From Sphingopyxis panaciterrae (GTDB taxonomy: Bacteria > Pseudomonadota > Alphaproteobacteria > Sphingomonadales > Sphingomonadaceae), in contig NZ_JAASQN010000002.1 in NCBI RefSeq assembly GCF_011762125.1, forward strand, positions 894,900 to 958,899: 64,000 bases of DNA. Direction: 5' to 3'. A program made the translations under genes and the position numbers. A model generated the notes under the pieces. It had not been told where the DNA came from and made no database searches. It worked only from the letters and a program-made list of their open reading frames with translations. Within the stretch, counting starts at the first letter, position 1; every line of letters starts with the position of its first letter. Of the stretch, positions 9,159 through 19,671 are shown piece by piece.

Positions 9159-9306
9159 GTCTCTTCCCAACGTTCGAAATCGTGAATCTCATTTGCGGCG
9201 AGCGCGCTCGCCGAAGCGGTTCGGCTGAAGTTTCTGAAAGGATGATCGGGCCGGAGCACCCTCTGCCGGAATCGCCAGCGCTATGCCGCCTTCATCTTCG
9301 GAAAAA

Positions 9307-9468
9307 TGACGCCAAAGTCAATTATTTTTACGCAACCTCCCGTCCGAATTTTCGACAAGTCGCAAATTTACTAAATTTCCTCGCAATTTCGTCGCTCTGC
9401 GTTGGGAAATTTGGTTGACATGACTGACTTCTGCGTCAATCTTGCGCAAGCATCTGACTAAAAAAGCC
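9307..9468. promoter_or_regulatory. Divergent control region with several TGACT-type sites
   Basis: This lies within the 430-bp gap (9159-9590) between two divergent genes. The sites are TGACGCCAAAGTCA (9307-9320), TGACTTCTGCGTCA (9425-9438) and a weaker TGACTAAAAAAGCC (9455-9468) whose centre is 30 bp from the second. All fit TGACT-N4-AGTCA. The arrangement allows independent control of both directions. The rest of the gap holds no gene that I can support. Confidence 0.55.
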
Positions 9469-9590
9469 AATGCGGCGGCGAGCCAAATCAAGCCGATCGC
9501 GCCTCACCGGGGTGCGATGGGAGATTGCGCCCGGTGTTATTTGATAATCGGCCAGCGAATGAACTGGCGGCAGCGAATTAGGAGAGCCAA

Positions 9591-10769
9591 ATGACGGATT
9601 TCGACATTATCGTCTGCGGGGCGACCGGCTATACCGGTCAGCGCGTCTGCGAGCATCTGGCCCAAAGCTACGGGAGCGACCTCCGCTGGGCGATGGCTGG
9701 CCGCGACACGACGAAGCTGGAGGATGTCCGGGCCCGGTTTGGGGTGCCGAGCCATGTCGAGCTGATCGAAGTCGATATCACCGATCCGGCGGCAGCGACC
9801 TCGCTTGCCCGGCGCGCGAAGACGCTCATCAGCACGGCAGGCCCTTTCGCGACCGTAGGCGAACCCCTTGTAGCGGCCTGCGCGCAAAGCGGCACCGACT
9901 ATGTCGACATCTCCGGCGACGCTGTGTGGATCCGCAAGATGCTCGACCGTTACCAGGATGCGGCCATTGCTTCCGGCGCGCGCCTGATTTTCACGTGCGG
10001 CTTCGACTCGGTGCCGTCGGATCTTGGCGTTTTTCTCCTCCAGAAGGCAGCGCGCGAGAAATTCGGTGCTCCGGCAACAAGGATCAAGGGCCGCATCCGC
10101 CGTCTGGTCGGCGGACTGTCGGGCGGCACCCTTGCCAGCGGCCGCGCCAGCGTCGAGGCGGCGGGCGCCGATCCGGCGATCCCGCAGCTTCTCGCAAACC
10201 CGTTCGCGCTCGTGCCCGGTTTTGACGGCCCGGCGCAGCCTGCCGAGAAGGAAGTGACATTCGATCCGGACGTCGAAAGCTGGGTGGCGCCGTTCATCCT
10301 GGCCGGGATGAATGCGAAGTCGGTCCATCTCTCGAACGCCCTGCTCGGATGGCAATATGGCAAGGATTTCATTTACGACGAAATGATCATGCTTCCGGAC
10401 GCTACCGATCCCGAATCGGCCCGAACCGCGGCGGATGCCAATATCTGGTCCAATGTGGTGAAGGCCCTGCAGATCGACCTGAAACCCGGCGAAGGGCCGA
10501 GCGACGAGGATCTGGCTGCCGGCTCTTTCGAGATCCTCTTTGTCGGCCGCACTGACGCCGGGCAGGAAATCCGCACCACGATCGCCGGGCAGGGAGACCC
10601 ATATGCCCTCACGCCAAGGATCGTCGCGGAGTGTGCGCTGTGCCTTACCGAGGACGCAAGCCCGGCCACCGGAGGCGTGTGGACCGCGGCAGCGGCATTG
10701 GGCGATCGCCTCCAGCGTCGCCTCGAGGACCGTGCGGGCATTTCGTTCGGCGTGGCTTCACCGGGCTGA
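9591..10769 (+). CDS. Saccharopine dehydrogenase-like NADP-binding protein (trans-acting enoyl reductase type)
   Basis: A 392-residue protein that starts with a Rossmann motif VCGATGYTGQRVCEHL (about 8-23). It continues with DVRARFGVPSHVELIEVDI and CAQSGTDYVDISGDAVW, hallmarks of the saccharopine-dehydrogenase-like family that includes mycobacterial trans-acting enoyl reductases (Rv2449c/Rv2953 type). True saccharopine dehydrogenase is unlikely in this catabolic setting; reduction of a double bond is a better guess. AGGAG precedes the ATG closely. It starts a plus-strand run with the VOC gene, 75 bases downstream, and faces the SDR gene across the multi-site operator region. Confidence 0.78.
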   Translation: MTDFDIIVCGATGYTGQRVCEHLAQSYGSDLRWAMAGRDTTKLEDVRARFGVPSHVELIEVDITDPAAATSLARRAKTLISTAGPFATVGEPLVAACAQSGTDYVDISGDAVWIRKMLDRYQDAAIASGARLIFTCGFDSVPSDLGVFLLQKAAREKFGAPATRIKGRIRRLVGGLSGGTLASGRASVEAAGADPAIPQLLANPFALVPGFDGPAQPAEKEVTFDPDVESWVAPFILAGMNAKSVHLSNALLGWQYGKDFIYDEMIMLPDATDPESARTAADANIWSNVVKALQIDLKPGEGPSDEDLAAGSFEILFVGRTDAGQEIRTTIAGQGDPYALTPRIVAECALCLTEDASPATGGVWTAAAALGDRLQRRLEDRAGISFGVASPG

Positions 10770-10844
10770 AGCGCATAATGAGGCCGTTGCCAGTCGCCCG
10801 GCCAGATTGACCGACGAACCAGAAGTCCTGAAAGGATCCCCAAG

Positions 10845-11414
10845 ATGTCGATTGAAGACGATGCCCTGATCGCGCGGCAGGCGATGAAACCGCTTGGCCC
10901 GATCCGGCAACTGGGCTTTGTGGTGCGCGATCTCGATCACGCGATCCGCGCGTGGACCGACGTCGGCGTCGGTCCCTTCTATGTCGCCGAATCTCCGGAG
11001 AAAAGCGATCAGCTGTACTTCGGCGAACCGACCGATTCGCGCGTCAGGGGTGCATGGTCCTACGCGGGGCAAATGCAGATCGAGCTGCTGCAACTGATGA
11101 ATGACGGACCGTCCTTGTTGCGGGACTTCGCGCTAAGGCACGGCGAGGGCCTGCAGCATAAGGCCTATTGGGTGGAGATGTTCGACGACGTCCTGACCGA
11201 ATTGCAGCAGCAAGGTTATATCGTCGGGCAAACCGGCTCGCCGCTGGGAGAACATAGCCGCTTCGCTTATGTCTTTCAGCCGAACCGGCCCGAATCCGTC
11301 ATCGAAATCTCCGAATATCGCGGAACCAAGCGGGCACTCTACGAGGCCATCGAAGGCCATGCGCAAAATTGGGACGGGCGAGATCCCATCCGCACCGCGT
11401 CACCGCTGGCCTAG
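10845..11414 (+). CDS. VOC (glyoxalase/dioxygenase fold) family protein
   Basis: A 189-residue protein with a vicinal-oxygen-chelate domain. It starts IRQLGFVVRDLDHAIRAWTDVGVGPFY, which resembles glyoxalase I and methylmalonyl-CoA epimerase-like proteins. A second half carries HKAYWVEMFDD and ends with VIEISEYRG, where the Glu could be a metal ligand. Possible roles are isomerisation or epimerisation of an acyl-CoA, or lyase/dioxygenase chemistry; the sequence does not decide. It follows the reductase gene by 75 bases on the same strand and is upstream of the thiolase operator. Confidence 0.75.
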   Translation: MSIEDDALIARQAMKPLGPIRQLGFVVRDLDHAIRAWTDVGVGPFYVAESPEKSDQLYFGEPTDSRVRGAWSYAGQMQIELLQLMNDGPSLLRDFALRHGEGLQHKAYWVEMFDDVLTELQQQGYIVGQTGSPLGEHSRFAYVFQPNRPESVIEISEYRGTKRALYEAIEGHAQNWDGRDPIRTASPLA

Positions 11415-11748
11415 CGCGGACCGTCCTTCCGCAGGCGACGACAGGATTTCGCGCAGGCTCGCGCGTCCGCCGGCGTTATACGCCCGCAAAATCAGCCGAT
11501 CCCGGTTCTTCGGCCACGCCGGGCCGACGAACCCTGCCCCATCCGAGATTTTCGGCCCGGTCCAAACCTCTCCCAGCCGGAGCGATAAAATGCCGGGGCA
11601 CCGCGGCCGGCAGACGCGCCGGGACGGAAGAAAATCGACTCGACTCTGACTTTAAAGTCAGATATCTAAATCATGATTCTTAGAATCGTACCGCGCGTGG
11701 CCGAACGGCTCACGCTTCGCTCTCTGGCAATCCGAATGAGGAAGCTCG
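11415..11748 (+). promoter_or_regulatory. Intergenic region with promoter and perfect 18-bp operator TCTGACTTTAAAGTCAGA
   Basis: This gap of about 330 bases has no supported gene. It contains the best copy of the island operator, the perfect palindrome TCTGACTTTAAAGTCAGA at 11645-11662, about 90 bp before the thiolase start. A degenerate second copy (TAAATCATGATTCT, 11667-11680) has its centre 20 bp further on. The seven-gene plus-strand run 11749-20799 probably depends on this region. Confidence 0.7.
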
Positions 11749-12978
11749 ATGGAAGAAATTTTCATTGTCGGTGTAGGAATGACCCGCTTCGGCAAGCATC
11801 TCGACCGATCCGTAAAGTCACTCGTTGCCGAAGCGGTCGGCGGTGCCCTCTCCGACGCCAATGCCCAGCAGGCCGACGTGGGCGCCGCGGTGTTTTCCAA
11901 TATAACCCAGGGACTGATGGAAGGGCAGCATGCCATCCGCGGCCAGATAGCGCTGCGCAGCATGGGCTTCGCGGGCATTCCGATCCTCAATGTCGAGAAT
12001 GCCTGCGCGGGCGGCGCCACCGCTCTCCACCAGGCGGTGATGATGCTGAGGGCGGGTGTGACCGACGTCGCCTTGGCGGTCGGCGCCGAGAAAATGTACG
12101 ACGAGGATAAACTGAAGTCGTCGGCGATCTTCGACGGCGGCTGGGATGTACACGATCTCGATGCGATAGCCGAGCGCCTGACGGCGATCGGCGAAGGCGT
12201 CTCGCCGCCGCCGGGAACGCCCGAAGGCGTCCGCAGCCCCTTCATGGAACTTTACGCCTCGGTCACCCGCGGTCACATGCGCATGTTCGGGACGACGCAG
12301 GAGCATCTCGCAGCGGTCGCGGCCAAAAACCACCGACACTCCACGATGAATCCTCTCGCTCAATATCAAAAGGACATGAGCATCGAGGACGTGCTGGGTG
12401 CACCGCTGATCGCGTGGCCCCTCACCTTGCCGATGTGCTCCCCGATCAGCGACGGAGCCGCCGCGGTGCTGCTGTGCACACGCGCCGCTCTCGACCGTTT
12501 CGTCGATGCCGCGCCGGTTCGCCTGCTATCGACCGTGCTCACCAGCGGGAGCGACCGGGAATGGGCCGAGTTCGACCGGCATCTGTGCCGCAAGGCGGCG
12601 GACCAGGCCTATAATGAGGCGGGGATCGGGCCGTCGGACGTGTCGGTTGCCGAAGTGCACGATGCTTCCGCATTCGCAGAGATCATTCAGGTCGAGAATC
12701 TCGGCTTCTGCGAAGTCGGACAAGGCGGCTGGATAGCGGCCCGAGGCGAAACCGCTCTGGGAGGACGCATTCCGGTCAACCCATCGGGCGGCCTTGAATC
12801 GAAAGGTCATCCCATTTCGGCAACCGGGCTGGGCCAGATCTACGAACTGGTCACCCAGTTGCGGGGCCGCGCCGGTGCACGTCAGGTCGCGGGGGCCAGG
12901 ATCGCCGTGGCCGAAAACGGCGGCGGTCACCACGGGGTCGAGGAAGCTGCGGCCGTCGTGACCGTCCTCGCCGCCTGA
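11749..12978 (+). CDS. Thiolase family protein (SCP2/lipid-transfer-type)
   Basis: A 409-residue thiolase of the SCPx/lipid-transfer class. The nucleophilic Cys lies in NACAGGATALHQAV (about 85-98), the GHPISATGLGQ His motif near 348, and ENGGGHHGVEEAA occupies the C-terminal position where classical thiolases have a second Cys. The last feature is usual for SCP2-like thiolases, which often cleave branched or bulky 3-oxoacyl-CoA, such as sterol or terpenoid side chains. It is the first gene after the perfect operator and heads a run of seven same-strand genes. AGGAAGCTCG lies before the ATG. Confidence 0.88.
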   Translation: MEEIFIVGVGMTRFGKHLDRSVKSLVAEAVGGALSDANAQQADVGAAVFSNITQGLMEGQHAIRGQIALRSMGFAGIPILNVENACAGGATALHQAVMMLRAGVTDVALAVGAEKMYDEDKLKSSAIFDGGWDVHDLDAIAERLTAIGEGVSPPPGTPEGVRSPFMELYASVTRGHMRMFGTTQEHLAAVAAKNHRHSTMNPLAQYQKDMSIEDVLGAPLIAWPLTLPMCSPISDGAAAVLLCTRAALDRFVDAAPVRLLSTVLTSGSDREWAEFDRHLCRKAADQAYNEAGIGPSDVSVAEVHDASAFAEIIQVENLGFCEVGQGGWIAARGETALGGRIPVNPSGGLESKGHPISATGLGQIYELVTQLRGRAGARQVAGARIAVAENGGGHHGVEEAAAVVTVLAA

Positions 12979-13029
12979 TCGGGTAATCACGGTCGCAAAC
13001 CTCGACCGTGAGCATATTTGGAGCACGAC

Positions 13030-14277
13030 ATGGATTTCACTCTGACGCAGCGTGAACGGGATTTCAGCGGGCGTGTCCGCGAATTCGTGATTCACGAAGT
13101 TCGACCATCTTTGGCGTCCTACGCGCAGGAACTTGCGCAAGGCGATCGATGGCAACCGCTGCAAACGATCGAGCGTCTCAAGACCAAAGCTAAGAGCGCC
13201 GGCTTGTGGAATCTGTTCATGCCGCCATCGGGCGGTCAATCGCATGTCGACGACAGTTTCGAATTCTCGGGAGAACGCCTCACCAACGTCGAATATGCCC
13301 TGTGCGCCGAAGAGATGGGCCGGATAAGCTGGGCTTCCGAGGTCTTCAACTGTTCGGCTCCCGACACCGGGAACATGGAAGTGCTGCATCGCTACGGGAC
13401 ACGCGAGCACAAGGACCGCTGGCTCAGGCCGTTGATGGACGGCGAGATCCGCTCGGCGTTCCTCATGACCGAACCCGACGTTGCCTCCTCCGACGCGACC
13501 AACATCGGCACATCGATCCGGCGCGAGGGCGACCATTATGTCATCAACGGACGCAAATGGTGGTCGTCGGGTGCCGGAGATCCCCGCTGCAAACTCGCGG
13601 TGCTGATGGGAAAGACCGACCCGGAGGCCGATGTCCACCGTCAGCAGGCGATGATCCTCGTCGATCTCGAGACGCCGGGCGTCAGGGTGGAGCGGCTCCT
13701 GTCCGTTTATGGCTATGACCATGCGCCCCATGGTCATGCGGAGATAACGCTGACCGATGTGAAGGTGCCGGCGGAAAATCTGCTCCTCGGCGAAGGGCGT
13801 GGCTTCGAGATCGCCCAGGGCCGCCTCGGCCCCGGCCGCATCCATCATTGCATGCGTACGATCGGTCTCGCCGAAGAAGCCCTCGAGGCGATGACGAGAC
13901 GCCTCGGGTCGCGCACGGTGTTCGGCAAACGCATCTCGGAATATTCCGTTTGGGAAGAGCGGATCGCGCGCGCGCGCATCGACATCGAAATGACGCGGCT
14001 GCTCTGCCTCAAGGCCGCCGACATGATGGACCGAGCCGGCAACAAGATTGCCCGGAACGAAATCGCGATGATCAAGGTCCAGGCACCGCATATGGCGCTC
14101 GGCATCATCGACGATGCGATCCAGGCGCACGGCGGCGGCGGCGTGTCCGCGGATTTCGAGCTCGCCGCTGACTGGGCGCATGTCCGGTCGCTGCGTTTCG
14201 CCGACGGTCCCGACGAAGTCCACGCCCGTGCGATCGCCCGCGCCGAATTCGCGAAATATCGGGACCAGAACCGGTGA
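13030..14277 (+). CDS. Acyl-CoA dehydrogenase family protein (ACAD10/11-like)
   Basis: About 415 residues starting [19 protein letters not shown]. The FAD-binding stretch [19 protein letters not shown] (about 150) is followed by [19 protein letters not shown] and [15 protein letters not shown]. These features match the ACAD10/ACAD11 branch. ATG 13030 is chosen over TTG 13018, since GGAG lies properly before it. Its end overlaps the kinase-like gene by 4 bases. In levulinate and 4-hydroxyacid catabolism, such a protein removes phosphate from 4-phospho-acyl-CoA made by the partner kinase, instead of simple dehydrogenation. That role is inferred from the pairing; ordinary acyl-CoA dehydrogenation remains possible. 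Confidence 0.88.
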   Translation: MDFTLTQRERDFSGRVREFVIHEVRPSLASYAQELAQGDRWQPLQTIERLKTKAKSAGLWNLFMPPSGGQSHVDDSFEFSGERLTNVEYALCAEEMGRISWASEVFNCSAPDTGNMEVLHRYGTREHKDRWLRPLMDGEIRSAFLMTEPDVASSDATNIGTSIRREGDHYVINGRKWWSSGAGDPRCKLAVLMGKTDPEADVHRQQAMILVDLETPGVRVERLLSVYGYDHAPHGHAEITLTDVKVPAENLLLGEGRGFEIAQGRLGPGRIHHCMRTIGLAEEALEAMTRRLGSRTVFGKRISEYSVWEERIARARIDIEMTRLLCLKAADMMDRAGNKIARNEIAMIKVQAPHMALGIIDDAIQAHGGGGVSADFELAADWAHVRSLRFADGPDEVHARAIARAEFAKYRDQNR

Positions 14278-15299
14278 GCGATCTCGACGAGGCCCTTCTT
14301 GAAGGCTGGCTTCGTGACGAAGTGCCCGGTTTCCCGAAGCTGGTGGGTCTGGAAAAATTCTCCGGTGGCCAGTCCAATCCGACCTACAGGGTCGAGACGG
14401 AAGGCCAGAACTATGTGCTTCGTCGCAAGCCTTTCGGGCCGTTGCTCCCATCCGCACACGCGGTCGAACGCGAGTTTCGCCTTTTGTCGGCGCTTCGCCC
14501 GACCGGCTTTCCGGTTCCCGCTCCCCTCGCGCTGTGTGAGGACGCGTCCATCATCGGCTCCCCATTCTATCTGATGGAGCTGGTCGAAGGCCGGACCTTC
14601 TGGGATGCATCGCTGCCCCAGCTGCCGCTCGCCGAACGCCGCCCCTGCCATGAGGCGATGATCGACACGCTGGCGGCACTGCACCGTCTGGATCACGAGA
14701 CGCTCGGCTTGACGGACTTCGGCCGCCCGGGCAATTTTTTCGCGCGTCAGGTCGATCGGTGGACGCGGCAATACCGCGCCGCGCAGACCGATGATATCGC
14801 CGAGATTGAACGGCTGATCGAATGGCTGCCCCGCACCGTTCCCGAACAGACCCGCGCCTCGATCATCCACGGTGACTACCGGATCGACAATCTGATTTAT
14901 GAAGCGGAAGAACCGCGGGTTCGGGCGGTTCTCGACTGGGAGCTCGCGACCATCGGCGATCCGCTGGCCGATTTCACCTATCTCGCGATGAACTGGGTGA
15001 TCCCGTTCGACGGGCAGTCGGGTCTCGGAGGCCTTGACCTTGCGGCGACGGGACTGCCTTCGCTCGAGGACATAACGGCTCGCTATTGCGAGGCCACGGG
15101 GCGCGGCGGCCTGCCCGATCTCAACTGGTATTTCGCTTACAACCTGTTTCGTCTCGCGAGCATTGTCCAGGGGATCAAGAAGCGGCTCGCTGACGGCAAT
15201 GCGTCGAGCGCGAAAGCCGCAGCATCCGCAGAGCGGGTGCGGCCTCTTGCCAAATCCGCGTGGGCAGAGGCGCGTAAAGCCGGCGCCGTGGGCAGCTAG
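14274..15299 (+). CDS. APH-like phosphotransferase (ACAD10/LvaA-type acyl-CoA kinase candidate)
   Basis: A 341-residue aminoglycoside-phosphotransferase-fold kinase. It has the glycine-rich nucleotide loop ([12 protein letters not shown] near 30), the invariant Lys in [10 protein letters not shown], the Brenner motif [11 protein letters not shown] (about 199-209) and the metal-binding Asp in [12 protein letters not shown]. These are all the residues needed for phosphotransfer. It starts with GTG overlapping the acyl-CoA dehydrogenase stop (GTGA), so the two are translated together. Paired kinase/ACAD genes act in 4-hydroxyacyl-CoA degradation in Pseudomonas (LvaA) and in the mammalian ACAD10/11 fusion proteins. 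It is probably a hydroxyacyl-CoA kinase, not an antibiotic resistance enzyme. Confidence 0.85.
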   Translation: MSDLDEALLEGWLRDEVPGFPKLVGLEKFSGGQSNPTYRVETEGQNYVLRRKPFGPLLPSAHAVEREFRLLSALRPTGFPVPAPLALCEDASIIGSPFYLMELVEGRTFWDASLPQLPLAERRPCHEAMIDTLAALHRLDHETLGLTDFGRPGNFFARQVDRWTRQYRAAQTDDIAEIERLIEWLPRTVPEQTRASIIHGDYRIDNLIYEAEEPRVRAVLDWELATIGDPLADFTYLAMNWVIPFDGQSGLGGLDLAATGLPSLEDITARYCEATGRGGLPDLNWYFAYNLFRLASIVQGIKKRLADGNASSAKAAASAERVRPLAKSAWAEARKAGAVGS

Positions 15300-15308
15300 G
15301 AGATAGTC

Positions 15309-16085
15309 ATGGATTTGTTCGATTTATCTGAAAAAGTGGCCCTGATCACGGGCTCCTCGCGCGGGATCGGTCGCGCGATCGCCGAAGCCTATGCTGCTAG
15401 GGGCGCGCGCGTCGTCATTTCTAGCCGCAAGCAGGATGCCTGCGACGAAGTCGCCGCCGCGATCAACGCCGAGTATGGCGAGGGACGGGCCGTCGCGATC
15501 GCGGCAAGCATCTCGGACAAGGCGGCGCTCGAAAAGCTGGTCGAACGCACGCTCGAGATTTTCGGGCGCATCGATATACTCGTCTGCAACGCAGCGTCGA
15601 ACCCCTATTATGGACCGATGGCGGGCATCAGCGACGAGCAGTTTCGCAAGGTCTTCGACAATAATGTGCTCGCGAACCACTGGCTCATTTCGATGGTGGC
15701 GCCCCAGATGATCGAGCGCCGCGACGGCGCGATCATCCTTATTTCCTCCATCGGTGGCTTGATCGGATCGGACGTCATCGGAGCCTATCATATCTCCAAG
15801 GCTGCCGACTTTCAGCTCGCGCGAAACCTCGCCGTCGAATTCGGGCCGCACAACATCCGGGTCAACACGGTGGCCCCGGGTGTGGTCCGAACCGACTTTG
15901 CGCGCGCGTTGTGGGAGGCGCCCGGGGCGGAAGCGGCGTTCCGGCAATCGATCCCTCTCGGCCGGATCGGAGAACCCGACGAGATCGCCGGAGCGGCCGT
16001 GTTCCTGGGCTCGAAAGCCGGGGCCTATATGACCGGGCAAAGCATCGTGATCGATGGCGGCACGACGATACGGAGCAGTCCCTAG
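15309..16085 (+). CDS. SDR family oxidoreductase
   Basis: A 258-residue classical SDR. It has [15 protein letters not shown] near residue 15, CNAAS in place of NNAG near 90, SSIGG followed by AYHISKAA with the catalytic Tyr-x3-Lys, and a C-terminal tail ([12 protein letters not shown]). It begins 10 bases after the kinase gene, with AGGAG before the ATG. By position it matches the 3-hydroxyacyl-CoA dehydrogenase-type SDR (LvaD) that follows the kinase and ACAD proteins in levulinate operons, so oxidation of a 3-hydroxyacyl-CoA is a fair inference. The precise substrate is unknown. Confidence 0.88.
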   Translation: MDLFDLSEKVALITGSSRGIGRAIAEAYAARGARVVISSRKQDACDEVAAAINAEYGEGRAVAIAASISDKAALEKLVERTLEIFGRIDILVCNAASNPYYGPMAGISDEQFRKVFDNNVLANHWLISMVAPQMIERRDGAIILISSIGGLIGSDVIGAYHISKAADFQLARNLAVEFGPHNIRVNTVAPGVVRTDFARALWEAPGAEAAFRQSIPLGRIGEPDEIAGAAVFLGSKAGAYMTGQSIVIDGGTTIRSSP

Positions 16086-16222
16086 CCTGCCCTGTCGGGC
16101 CGCTTCGGGCACCGATTTCGGCTCCCGCGGGTCAACCGAAAGCCGCGGGGGAAGGCGAATTCCCCGAAAGTCCGACCGACCACCAACGCGCCAACCTAGA
16201 TATTTCCAAGCGGGATGAGCCA

Positions 16223-18253
16223 ATGATCGAAACCAAACTCCATCAAGACGTTCTCGAGATCATCATTTCCAATGCGCCGGTCAATGCACTCGGCGCCGGG
16301 GTGCGCAGTGCGCTCTCTCAAGCCATCGAGACCGCGCAGGCTGACGATCAGGTCAAGGTGATCCTGCTTCGCGGGGCCGGCAAGCTCTTCTCTGCCGGCG
16401 CCGATATCACCGAGTTCGACCAGCCGCCGACAGGGTGCACGCTTCCTGCGGTCATCGACGCGATCGAGGCCAGTCCCAAACCCGTCGTCGCGGCAATTCA
16501 CGGCACGGCCCTGGGCGGCGGCCTCGAGCTCGCCCTTGGATGTCATTACCGCTTGGCCACCCCGACCGCGAAATTGGGGCTCCCCGAGGTCTCGCTCGGC
16601 ATCCTCCCCGGTGCGGGCGGCACGCAGCGCCTGCCGCGTCTCGTCGGCTTGGACGCCGCGCTGAACATGATCGTCTCGGGTAGTCCGGTAGACGCTACGA
16701 GCGCACTGGCCATGGGTCTCGTCGATCGCCTTGTCGACGAGGAGGATTTCCCGACTGCGGCAATTGCCTATGCCCGGATTCTTGACGCCCCGGGGCGCAC
16801 CCGAGACAAGCAGGTTGCGGACGATGCGGGTGTATTAGAGCGCTTCGCGGCCGCAAATGCGCGCAGGATCAGGAGCCTCGACGCTCCGAAGGCGTGCATG
16901 ACGGCGGTCAAGGCATCCGTTGAACTTCCGATCGACGAAGGCCTCGCGCTCGAGCGCAAACTGTTTGCCGAATTGGTCGGCGGTGCCCAGGCGAAAGCCC
17001 TGCGGCACGCCTTTTTCGCCGAGCGTGCGGCCGGCAAGATCGCGGATCTGCCCGCGGACACCCCGCGCCGTCCGATTGCCAAGGTCGGGGTCATCGGCGC
17101 TGGCACGATGGGCGGCGGTATCTCGATGAACTTTCTCTTGGCGGGAATGGACGTGACGATCGTCGAAATGACCCAGGACGCACTCGATCGCGGCGTCGCG
17201 TTGATGCGCGCGAACTATGAGGCGAGCGCGAAGAAAGGTCGGCTGACGCGCGAGCAGGTCGAACATGCAATGTCCCTGCTGACGCCGACGCTGGCGTTCG
17301 ACGCGCTCGCGGATTGCGACCTCGTCATCGAGGCGGTCTACGAGAATATGGAGGTGAAGAAGGAGATCTTCGCGCGCCTGGACGCTATCGCGAAGCCGGG
17401 AGCGATCCTCGCCTCAAATACCTCTTATCTGTCGATCGACGAGATTGCTTCGGCGACCAAGCGCCCTGCCGACGTCCTGGGTCTGCATTTCTTCTCCCCA
17501 GCCAACATCATGAAGCTGGTCGAAGTGGTTCGCGGTGCAGCAACGGCAGACGACGTGCTCACGACGGGGATGCAGGTCGCCCGTTCGATCGGCAAAGTGC
17601 CGGTCGTCGCGCGCGTTTGCTACGGTTTTATCGGCAATCGCATGCTCATTCCGCGTCAGGACAATGCCTACGCCATGCTTCTCGAGGGCGCGACGCCCGA
17701 GCAGATCGACCGCGTGCATACGGACTTTGGAATGCCCATGGGCCCGTTGCAGATGATCGACCTCGCCGGGGTGGACATCGGGTGGCACCGCGATACCGAT
17801 CGCATCGAAAGCTTGCAGGATGCGCTCTGCGCGGCGGGCCGATGGGGCCAAAAAACCAAGGCCGGCTTCTATAATTATGACGAAAACCGCAAACCTTCGC
17901 CTTCGCCGGTCGTCGCGGAAATCATCGATGGATTCCGCAACCGGGCGGGGCTGAAACGGCGCGACATCTCTGACGACGAAATCGTGGCGCGAACATTGTA
18001 CACGATGGTCAATGAGGGCGCGAAAATCCTGGACGAAAATATCGCCCAACGTGCCTCTGATATCGATGTCGTCTGGCTTCACGGATATGGTTGGCCACGC
18101 CACAAGGGCGGACCGATGTTCTGGGCGGATCAGATCGGCCTGACGACCGTCTCCGAGGGGCTTGCGCGCTACGCCGACCGGATAGGCGATGGCTTCTCGA
18201 TGGCACCGCTGCTTGCCCGGCAGTCGGCCGACGGCGGCGCGCCGGATAAATGA
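16223..18253 (+). CDS. Bifunctional enoyl-CoA hydratase/3-hydroxyacyl-CoA dehydrogenase
   Basis: 676 residues with two enzymes fused, as in FadB/FadJ. The N-terminal crotonase has [14 protein letters not shown] and [17 protein letters not shown], with catalytic Glu at about 102 and 122. A NAD-binding domain starts near 287 with [17 protein letters not shown], followed by [18 protein letters not shown] and the two C-terminal 3HCDH helical domains. It hydrates enoyl-CoA and oxidises the 3-hydroxyacyl-CoA. The reading frame is open from 15911, but GGGATGAGCCA before ATG 16223 and the family start ([13 protein letters not shown]) set the beginning. It is followed by a thiolase, completing a beta-oxidation cycle. 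Confidence 0.93.
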   Translation: MIETKLHQDVLEIIISNAPVNALGAGVRSALSQAIETAQADDQVKVILLRGAGKLFSAGADITEFDQPPTGCTLPAVIDAIEASPKPVVAAIHGTALGGGLELALGCHYRLATPTAKLGLPEVSLGILPGAGGTQRLPRLVGLDAALNMIVSGSPVDATSALAMGLVDRLVDEEDFPTAAIAYARILDAPGRTRDKQVADDAGVLERFAAANARRIRSLDAPKACMTAVKASVELPIDEGLALERKLFAELVGGAQAKALRHAFFAERAAGKIADLPADTPRRPIAKVGVIGAGTMGGGISMNFLLAGMDVTIVEMTQDALDRGVALMRANYEASAKKGRLTREQVEHAMSLLTPTLAFDALADCDLVIEAVYENMEVKKEIFARLDAIAKPGAILASNTSYLSIDEIASATKRPADVLGLHFFSPANIMKLVEVVRGAATADDVLTTGMQVARSIGKVPVVARVCYGFIGNRMLIPRQDNAYAMLLEGATPEQIDRVHTDFGMPMGPLQMIDLAGVDIGWHRDTDRIESLQDALCAAGRWGQKTKAGFYNYDENRKPSPSPVVAEIIDGFRNRAGLKRRDISDDEIVARTLYTMVNEGAKILDENIAQRASDIDVVWLHGYGWPRHKGGPMFWADQIGLTTVSEGLARYADRIGDGFSMAPLLARQSADGGAPDK

Positions 18254-18393
18254 CACTATGCGCTCTTTGCCTCGGCAAACAGGCCGCAAATCCGCAAAGA
18301 CCGGCAGCTACCTGATTGTCTCATTTGAGCGAAGAGATGCGAATTCAACATGCCGCCACATCCAGGCAACGACCAACCCGCAAAGGACTTTCA

Positions 18394-19566
18394 ATGCGCG
18401 ATGCAGTCATCGTTTCCACGGCCCGCACTCCCATCGGCCGTGCCTATAAGGGCGTCTTCAATGCGACGCCCTCTCCAACGCTCGCAGCCCACGCCATTCG
18501 CGCAGCCGTCGAGCGATCGCGCATTGATCCAGCAGAGATAGACGACGTCGTTCTCGGGGCCGCGATGCCACAAGGCATCCAGCACACCATCGGACGTACA
18601 GCAGCGTTACGCGCGGGACTCCCGGTTGAAGTTTCCGGCATGACGATCGACCGCCAATGCGCCTCGGGTCTCATGGCGATCGCGACCGCTGCAAAGCAGA
18701 TCGTCCTTGACCGGATGGATGTGGTGGTCGCTGGCGGCGTGGAATCGATCTCGATGGTTCAAACAAGGGAGATGCGGGACACCCCCGACCCCGAGCTGCT
18801 CGCTATCGTCCCCGACATCTATATGCCGATGCTTCGAACCGCCGAGGTCGTGGCAAAACGTTACGCCATCTCGCGAGAGCGGCAAGACGACTATGGTCTT
18901 CTCTCGCAGCGGCGCACGGCCGAAGCGCAAGCGGCGGGTTATTTTGATGCGGAGATCGTCCCGGTCACCGCAGCAATGTCGGTCACCGACAAGGCGACAG
19001 GCGAGACAACGACGCAGACGGTGACCCTTTCGAAGGACGAGGGCAATCGACCCGAAACGAGCGCGGAAGGGCTGGCTTCACTCAAGCCGGTCATTGATGG
19101 TGGCGCGATCACTGCCGGCAACGCATCGCAGCTCTCCGACGGAGCGTCGGCTTGCGTCATGATGGAGGCCGGGCTCGCGGCCCAGCGCGGCGTTCAGCCG
19201 CTCGGGCGTTATGTCGGGATGGCCGTCGCCGGCACCGAACCGGACGAAATGGGGATCGGCCCGGTGTTCGCGGTGCCCAGGCTGCTCAAGCGTTTCGGCC
19301 TCGGCATCGATGACATCGGACTTTGGGAGCTGAACGAGGCCTTTGCGGTGCAGCTACTCTATTGCCAGGATCGCCTCGGCATCCCCATCGACCGGCTGAA
19401 CGTCAGTGGCGGTGCCATCTCGATTGGACATCCCTACGGTATGTCCGGCGCGCGCATGGTCGGTCATGCGCTGCTCGAGGGGAAAAGGCGCGGCGCCCGT
19501 CATGTCGTGATCACCATGTGTGTCGGCGGCGGAATGGGAGCAGCGGGATTGTTCGAGGTGCTTTGA
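18394..19566 (+). CDS. Acetyl-CoA acetyltransferase / 3-ketoacyl-CoA thiolase
   Basis: 390 residues of a classical degradative thiolase. The nucleophilic Cys is at about 89 in DRQCASG, the catalytic His lies in [17 protein letters not shown] (about 350), and the second Cys is in [17 protein letters not shown] at the end. It cleaves 3-ketoacyl-CoA to acetyl-CoA and a shortened acyl-CoA. The start [15 protein letters not shown] is standard. An upstream in-frame ATG at 18316 would add 26 unrelated residues; AAAGGA lies before 18394. It lies 140 bases after the fused hydratase/dehydrogenase, its functional partner. Confidence 0.93.
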   Translation: MRDAVIVSTARTPIGRAYKGVFNATPSPTLAAHAIRAAVERSRIDPAEIDDVVLGAAMPQGIQHTIGRTAALRAGLPVEVSGMTIDRQCASGLMAIATAAKQIVLDRMDVVVAGGVESISMVQTREMRDTPDPELLAIVPDIYMPMLRTAEVVAKRYAISRERQDDYGLLSQRRTAEAQAAGYFDAEIVPVTAAMSVTDKATGETTTQTVTLSKDEGNRPETSAEGLASLKPVIDGGAITAGNASQLSDGASACVMMEAGLAAQRGVQPLGRYVGMAVAGTEPDEMGIGPVFAVPRLLKRFGLGIDDIGLWELNEAFAVQLLYCQDRLGIPIDRLNVSGGAISIGHPYGMSGARMVGHALLEGKRRGARHVVITMCVGGGMGAAGLFEVL

Positions 19567-19671
19567 TGAAGGCACTTGCCCTCTACCCTTCCTGGCGGGC
19601 CAGTGACGCCCCCGTTGGACTATCGGCTACAAACCCTGACGCAATAGCGTATGAACCTCGAGGAAGCGTCG

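Noticed and set aside
9591..10769. Lysine biosynthesis or degradation by saccharopine dehydrogenase
   Set aside because: Only the general NADP-binding family fits; no other lysine gene is near, and relatives include trans-acting enoyl reductases.
12526..14457. A 643-codon minus-strand open frame
   Set aside because: It lies entirely opposite the thiolase, acyl-CoA dehydrogenase and kinase genes, which have clear family motifs. High GC makes long antisense frames common.
14274..15299. Antibiotic resistance by aminoglycoside phosphotransferase
   Set aside because: The fold is APH-like, but the 4-bp overlap with an ACAD gene and catabolic setting point to the acyl-CoA kinase branch.
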